42,681 nt of DNA from an uncultured Clostridia bacterium (lineage in GTDB: Bacteria; Bacillota; Clostridia; TANB77; CAG-508), in assembly GCA_947589835.1 (NCBI GenBank), contig CANQCT010000008.1, positions 1 to 42,681 on the forward strand, given 5' to 3'. Below are positions 38,031-42,681 of the stretch, piece after piece. Both the position numbers and the translations under genes were made by a program. The notes below the pieces were generated by a model. The model searched no databases. It was not told the origin of the DNA and was given only the letters and a program-made list of their open reading frames with translations. Position 1 is the first letter of the stretch, and every line of letters begins with the position of its first letter.

Positions 38031-38089
38031 TTTTTATAATTTATATTTTTAATTTTTTATTTATTATTTTTTTATGAGGAGAAAATTAT

Positions 38090-38374
38090 ATGAAATTTAT
38101 TTTTCCACAAAATTATAATTTTAAAAATAAATTATTTGGAATTTTAGATTATTCATCTTTAATATTAAATATTATTTGGGATTTTATAGTTTTTATTTTA
38201 ATAAATTTATTTTTTAAAAGTTTAAATATTAAAATATTTATTTTTATATTACTCTGTTTTCCTATCTTTTTGTTTAGTATAATTGGGTTTAATCATGAGA
38301 ATATTTTGTACATTTTTGTCTATATTATACGTTACATTAACAGTCCCAAATTGTATTTATATTCAAAAAGGTAA
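38090..38374 (+). CDS. PrgI/VirB3-like small membrane protein
   Basis: 94 aa, two TM hairpin; gene order. Weak sequence evidence. Confidence 0.45.
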   Translation: MKFIFPQNYNFKNKLFGILDYSSLILNIIWDFIVFILINLFFKSLNIKIFIFILLCFPIFLFSIIGFNHENILYIFVYIIRYINSPKLYLYSKR

Positions 38375-39130
38375 AATATTGTCTTTTTGTTTTTGCATAT
38401 TTTATACCCATAAAAGACTTATGTAATATCTGTTTTTCTACCTTTTATATTGTTCTTAAGTTGGTTTGCATAATTCAGTTTATGTATATCTTTTGTTATC
38501 ATTCAAAAATGTGCTTCAAAGTATTTATTCCCCAAGTTTTTTGTTATTTATAATACTTCTGATTTTTTCTTGTTTTCCAATTATTTATCATTATTCATTA
38601 TATTATGCATCCAACTTTCTCTCAATATTATTTTTTAGTCTGTTTGCTTTCATGTACTTTTTGACAATTTTTATTTTCTATCTTTTGTTACTACTTTTAC
38701 AACTTTTTAAAACAAAAAAATCGTTCTTGTTCTGACTTTTTAGTAAACATATTTTTGCATATTCTTCCATCACTTATCATTTGATTTTATTACATTATTT
38801 TTACAATTTTTTTTAATGTTTTTATTTTTACTTATAAATTTGTTTTATATCTTTATTTTGGTTTAATTTTTTATTTTAATTTTTAATTATTATTTTTAAT
38901 TTTTAGTTTTTTAATTTTAATTTATTATTTTTTTGTTTTTTATTTATTGTCTTTTATTAATTTTTAATTTTTATTTATTATTTATTATTTTTAATTTTTA
39001 ATTACTAGTTAATAATTTTATAATTAATTGTTTAAATAATAATTTTCTTCGTAAATTTATTTTTTATTTATTGTATATTGAATAGAAAAATGATATAATT
39101 TGTCAAAATATATTAAATGGGGGAATTCCT

Positions 39131-40099
39131 ATGAAGCTAGAGCAAAATGATTTATTACCATTGTTTTCAAATACCAACATACCGGACATATTTTTTACAG
39201 AATATTTACCAGAGGCAAATGGTGATTTTGTTAAAGTGTATTTATATATTTTGTTTCTTTCAAAATATGATAAAGATATTAAAGTAAATGATTTGTGTAA
39301 AAAATTAGGTCTTTCTTTAAAGGTAATTCAAGATGCTATTAAGTATTGGGAAGATCAAAATGTACTTGTAAGAAAAAATACTGGTTTTGTTTTTAATAGT
39401 TTACAAGAGTTAGAACTACATCACTTATATAAGCCAAGGGTTTCTCTTTCTGCTGAGCAAATTCAAAAATCTGCTGAGAGTCAAAAGCGTGCTAAAACTA
39501 TTGAATACATTAATAATAAGTTTTTCTCTGGTTTAATGCCTACTACTTGGTATCCTGATATTGAGTTGTGGTTTAAAAAGTATGAGTTTGATGATGAGGT
39601 TATGATTGCTTTATTTGAATATTGTTTTGATAAGTCTGCTTTGCACAGGAATTATATTCAAGCTGTTGCTGATGCTTGGTCTAAAAATTCTGTTAAATCT
39701 TATAATGATTTAGAACTATATTATAGTAGGCAAGAAAAAGTAAATAAAGTAGCTAATATGATTATTAAAAAGTTAAATATTTCTAGGGCATTATCTGTAT
39801 ATGAATTTAATTATGTTGAAAAATGGGTTGTTGATTTTGCTTTTTCTTTTGATATTATTGAAATTGCATTAAAAAGAACTACTTCTAAGGCAAATTTTAG
39901 CTTTGAATATATTGATAAATTGCTTACAGATTGGCACGATAGAAAGTTTACAACTCCAGAGCAAGTACAGAATTTTATAGAAGATATGAAGCAAAAGAAT
40001 AAGGATGTTAAACAGTTAGAAAAGAAAACTGGTTATCAAAAATATGATCAAAGATCTTATGATAATTTAAATAGTTTATATGCAAATAAGAAAAATTAG
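39131..40099 (+). CDS. DnaD domain replication protein
   Basis: N-terminal wHTH and C-terminal DnaD-like repeats (LSVYEFNYVEKWVVDFAFSFDIIEIALKRT). Confidence 0.85.
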   Translation: MKLEQNDLLPLFSNTNIPDIFFTEYLPEANGDFVKVYLYILFLSKYDKDIKVNDLCKKLGLSLKVIQDAIKYWEDQNVLVRKNTGFVFNSLQELELHHLYKPRVSLSAEQIQKSAESQKRAKTIEYINNKFFSGLMPTTWYPDIELWFKKYEFDDEVMIALFEYCFDKSALHRNYIQAVADAWSKNSVKSYNDLELYYSRQEKVNKVANMIIKKLNISRALSVYEFNYVEKWVVDFAFSFDIIEIALKRTTSKANFSFEYIDKLLTDWHDRKFTTPEQVQNFIEDMKQKNKDVKQLEKKTGYQKYDQRSYDNLNSLYANKKN

Positions 40100-40117
40100 G
40101 TTATTGGAGGTTTTATT

Positions 40118-41113
40118 TTGAATAATTCTACTCTTAAGTCTTTATTAATTGAATATGATAAAAAACGAATTTTAGCTGAGGAATTAGCTCAAAAAAATAA
40201 AGAAAAATTATATAATAAATTTCCTGAACTTGATAATATTGATAAAAAATTAAGTTCTTTAGCTTTGGCTACTATGAAACAATTAACACAAAATAATGAT
40301 AAAGAATTAATTGAAAAATTAAATTCTGATATTAATGCTTTAAAAAAGCAGAAGGAAGAAATATTAAAGTCTATTGGTAAAGAGGCTGAAAGTATTATTC
40401 CTAATTATGAGTGCAAAGTTTGTAATGATACTGGCTACATTTTTGATGGTAAGTCTTCTAAAATGTGTAATTGTTTAAAACAAAGGATTTATAATATTGA
40501 ATATAATAAGGCTAATATTAGTAATTTAAATAAGCAAAATTTTGATAATTTTAATTTGAATTTATATTCTGAAGAAGTGTCAAATGATAAGTATGGTTCT
40601 GATATTTCGCCAAGAGAAAATATTAAATTAATTTTGGATATTGCTAAAGAGTTTATTTCTAATTTTGATAGTCCTGATGAAAAGAATTTATTATTTACAG
40701 GAAGAACTGGTCTTGGCAAAACTTTTTTATCTAGCTGTATTGCAAATGAATTATTAAAAAAAGGAAAAACTGTGCTTTATCAAACTTCCTCTGTTATGTT
40801 AGATACTATTATTAATTATCATTTAGGAAAGTCAAATAGTTCTTATGATATTTATGAACATTTACTTAATGTTGATTTATTAATTATTGATGATTTAGGA
40901 ACAGAGGGTATTAATAATTTAAAATTAGTTGAGCTTTTTAATTTATTAAATGCTAGGTTATTAAATTCTAAAAAGCCTTCTAAAACTATTATTTCTACTA
41001 ATTTAAGTTTGCAAAATATTTTTGATGCTTATGATGAAAGAATTGTTTCTAGAATTATTGGTTATTATAATATTTGTTATTTTTTCGGTGATGATATTAG
41101 ATTTAATAAGTAA
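40118..41113 (+). CDS. DnaC/DnaI-like helicase-loader ATPase (TTG start)
   Basis: Zn-like CKVCNDTGYIFDGKSSKMCNC; Walker A FTGRTGLGKTFL; Walker B LLIIDDLGTE. Confidence 0.9.
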   Translation: MNNSTLKSLLIEYDKKRILAEELAQKNKEKLYNKFPELDNIDKKLSSLALATMKQLTQNNDKELIEKLNSDINALKKQKEEILKSIGKEAESIIPNYECKVCNDTGYIFDGKSSKMCNCLKQRIYNIEYNKANISNLNKQNFDNFNLNLYSEEVSNDKYGSDISPRENIKLILDIAKEFISNFDSPDEKNLLFTGRTGLGKTFLSSCIANELLKKGKTVLYQTSSVMLDTIINYHLGKSNSSYDIYEHLLNVDLLIIDDLGTEGINNLKLVELFNLLNARLLNSKKPSKTIISTNLSLQNIFDAYDERIVSRIIGYYNICYFFGDDIRFNK

Positions 41114-41156
41114 AAAAAGTTTGTAGGTGAAAAAGCCACTTACAAACTTTTTTTAT
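41114..41156. terminator. Bidirectional terminator
   Basis: AAAAAAGTTTGTAGGTG...CCACTTACAAACTTTTTTT. Confidence 0.85.
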
Positions 41157-41160
41157 TTTT

Positions 41161-42681
41161 TTATTCTTGCTCTTCTTCTGGATTGATAGTTTCTATACTA
41201 ACAACTTTGCCTTCGTTTGTTCTCATTAATGTAACTCCTTGTGTTGATCTACCTAGAACGCTAATATCTTTTACATTTAATCTAATTATTGTTCCATTTT
41301 CTGTAATAAGCATAACATCTTCATCATCTGTTGCTATACGTATGCCAACTAGTTTTCCTGTTTTTGGTGTGATTTTGTATGTAATTACACCTTTTCCACC
41401 TCTTGTTTGTACTCTATATTCATCTAGTTCTGTTCTTTTTCCAAAGCCGTTTTCTGTAATTGCAAGTAGTGTAGCATTTTTGTTTCCTTCTACTATACTT
41501 TCCATTCCAATTACATAATCTTCTTCATCTAAACGAATACCTATAACTCCTTGTGCTGTTCTTCCCATTGGTCTTACGTCTTTTTCTTCAAATGTAATAC
41601 AAATTCCTTCGCGTGTTACTAATACTACATTATCTTCACCATCTGTTAATCTAACATCTATTAGCTCATCATCTTCTCTTAATGTAATAGATAAAAGGCC
41701 TGTTTTTCTGCTTGAATCAAATTCATTTAATGGTGTTTTTTTAATGAAGCCTTTTTTAGTACCCATTAATAAGTATTTTCCATCTGCAAAATTAGAAATT
41801 GGAATAACTGCTGATATTTTTTCTCCTGCATCTAATCGTAATAAATTAACTATTGCTGTACCTTTTGCAGTTCTTCCTGCTTCTGGAATTTCATATCCTC
41901 TTAGGCGATAAAGCTTTCCTTTATTACTAAAGAATAATATTGTATCATGAGTTGAAGCTGTAAATATTTGTTTTACAAAGTCTTCTTCTCTTGTTGCTAG
42001 TCCTGCAATTCCTTTTCCTCCACGTTTTTGGCTTTTGTATGTGTCTATTGGCATTCTTTTTACATATCCAAAATGTGTAAGCGTAATTACAGTTTGTTCT
42101 TCTTTTACTAAGTCTTCAATATCAATTTCGCCTTCTGCTGCAACAATTTTTGTTCTTCTTTCATCACCATATTTTTGTTTGATTTCTAGTAGTTCTTCTT
42201 TTATAATGTCATAAACTAATTTTTCACTAGCTAGTACTGCTCTTAAGTGCTCAATTAATTTCATTAATTCATTATATTCTTCATCTATTTTTTCTCTTTG
42301 CAAGCCTGATAATGTTCTTAATCTCATATCTAATATAGCTTGTGCTTGAATTTCAGAAAGTTTAAATCTTTCCATTAATTTTTCTTTTGCATCATCATAA
42401 GAATTACGAATAATTTCAATTACTTCATCAATGTTGTCTAAGGCAATTTTTAAGCCCTCTAAAATGTGTGCTCTTGCTAATGCTTTATCTAGGTCAAATT
42501 GTGTTCTACGAAGAATTACATCTTTTCTGTGATCTATGTAGTAATCTAAGCATTGCCTTAATGTTAGAATTTTAGGCTCTCCGTTTACAAGTGCAAGCAT
42601 TATTATTCCAAATGTATCTTGAAGTTGTGTATGTTTATATAATTGATTTAAAATTACTTGAGCATTTACATCTCTTTTTAA
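41161..42681 (-). CDS. gyrA: DNA gyrase subunit A, 3' portion (5' end outside the window)
   Basis: Frame stays open to 42681 (LKRDVNAQVILNQLYKHTQLQDTFGIIMLALVNGEPK...); C-terminal beta-pinwheel repeats. Confidence 0.95.
   Translation of the reverse strand, partial: LKRDVNAQVILNQLYKHTQLQDTFGIIMLALVNGEPKILTLRQCLDYYIDHRKDVILRRTQFDLDKALARAHILEGLKIALDNIDEVIEIIRNSYDDAKEKLMERFKLSEIQAQAILDMRLRTLSGLQREKIDEEYNELMKLIEHLRAVLASEKLVYDIIKEELLEIKQKYGDERRTKIVAAEGEIDIEDLVKEEQTVITLTHFGYVKRMPIDTYKSQKRGGKGIAGLATREEDFVKQIFTASTHDTILFFSNKGKLYRLRGYEIPEAGRTAKGTAIVNLLRLDAGEKISAVIPISNFADGKYLLMGTKKGFIKKTPLNEFDSSRKTGLLSITLREDDELIDVRLTDGEDNVVLVTREGICITFEEKDVRPMGRTAQGVIGIRLDEEDYVIGMESIVEGNKNATLLAITENGFGKRTELDEYRVQTRGGKGVITYKITPKTGKLVGIRIATDDEDVMLITENGTIIRLNVKDISVLGRSTQGVTLMRTNEGKVVSIETINPEEEQE

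Noticed and set aside
38466-38735. 89-aa hydrophobic ORF after the PrgI-like gene
   Set aside because: T-rich DNA automatically encodes Phe/Leu/Ile; no RBS or recognisable family.
38770-39060. Highly T-rich tract as a possible functional element
   Set aside because: Low-complexity TTTTTAAT-type sequence; no arms, no repeats beyond composition. May simply be decay.

Overview
AT-rich, low-GC Firmicutes-like chromosomal segment (probably an anaerobic Clostridia-type genome; taxonomy is inferred). Contents, left to right: a small structured RNA with its own promoter and terminator; an FAD/Rieske oxidoreductase; an HtrA protease; an acyl-CoA synthetase-like AMP ligase divergent from a 2467-aa NRPS (C-A-T-C-A-T-R) followed by a 7TM histidine kinase and a REC-HD-GYP regulator; an ECF sigma/anti-sigma pair with an ECF-type promoter; Tex, ABC-F, DUF378 and CorA genes; a surface protein; an AbiE-type toxin-antitoxin island next to tRNA-Lys; RsmA, VanW, XRE/S24, a CBM-like protein and an SDR; a three-tRNA cluster; DUF1858; a partial conjugation-type T4SS block; DnaD and DnaC-like genes; and the 3' part of gyrA. 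The most striking observation is that three genes (FAD/Rieske oxidoreductase, Tex, AbiEii toxin) are each split by an apparent +1 frameshift at the same tetranucleotide, an in-frame CGG followed by A (C-GGA), where homology expects glycine GGA. In a by-eye scan I found no other in-frame CGG codon in any credible gene of the window, although CGG occurs out of frame about 40 times. This suggests CGG is an unassigned or hungry codon with tolerated or programmed +1 frameshifting (alternatively a systematic sequencing artefact). Secondary highlights are the NRPS / two-component / HD-GYP operon and a mobile-looking leader repeat that places a Shine-Dalgarno hairpin directly before two unrelated genes.
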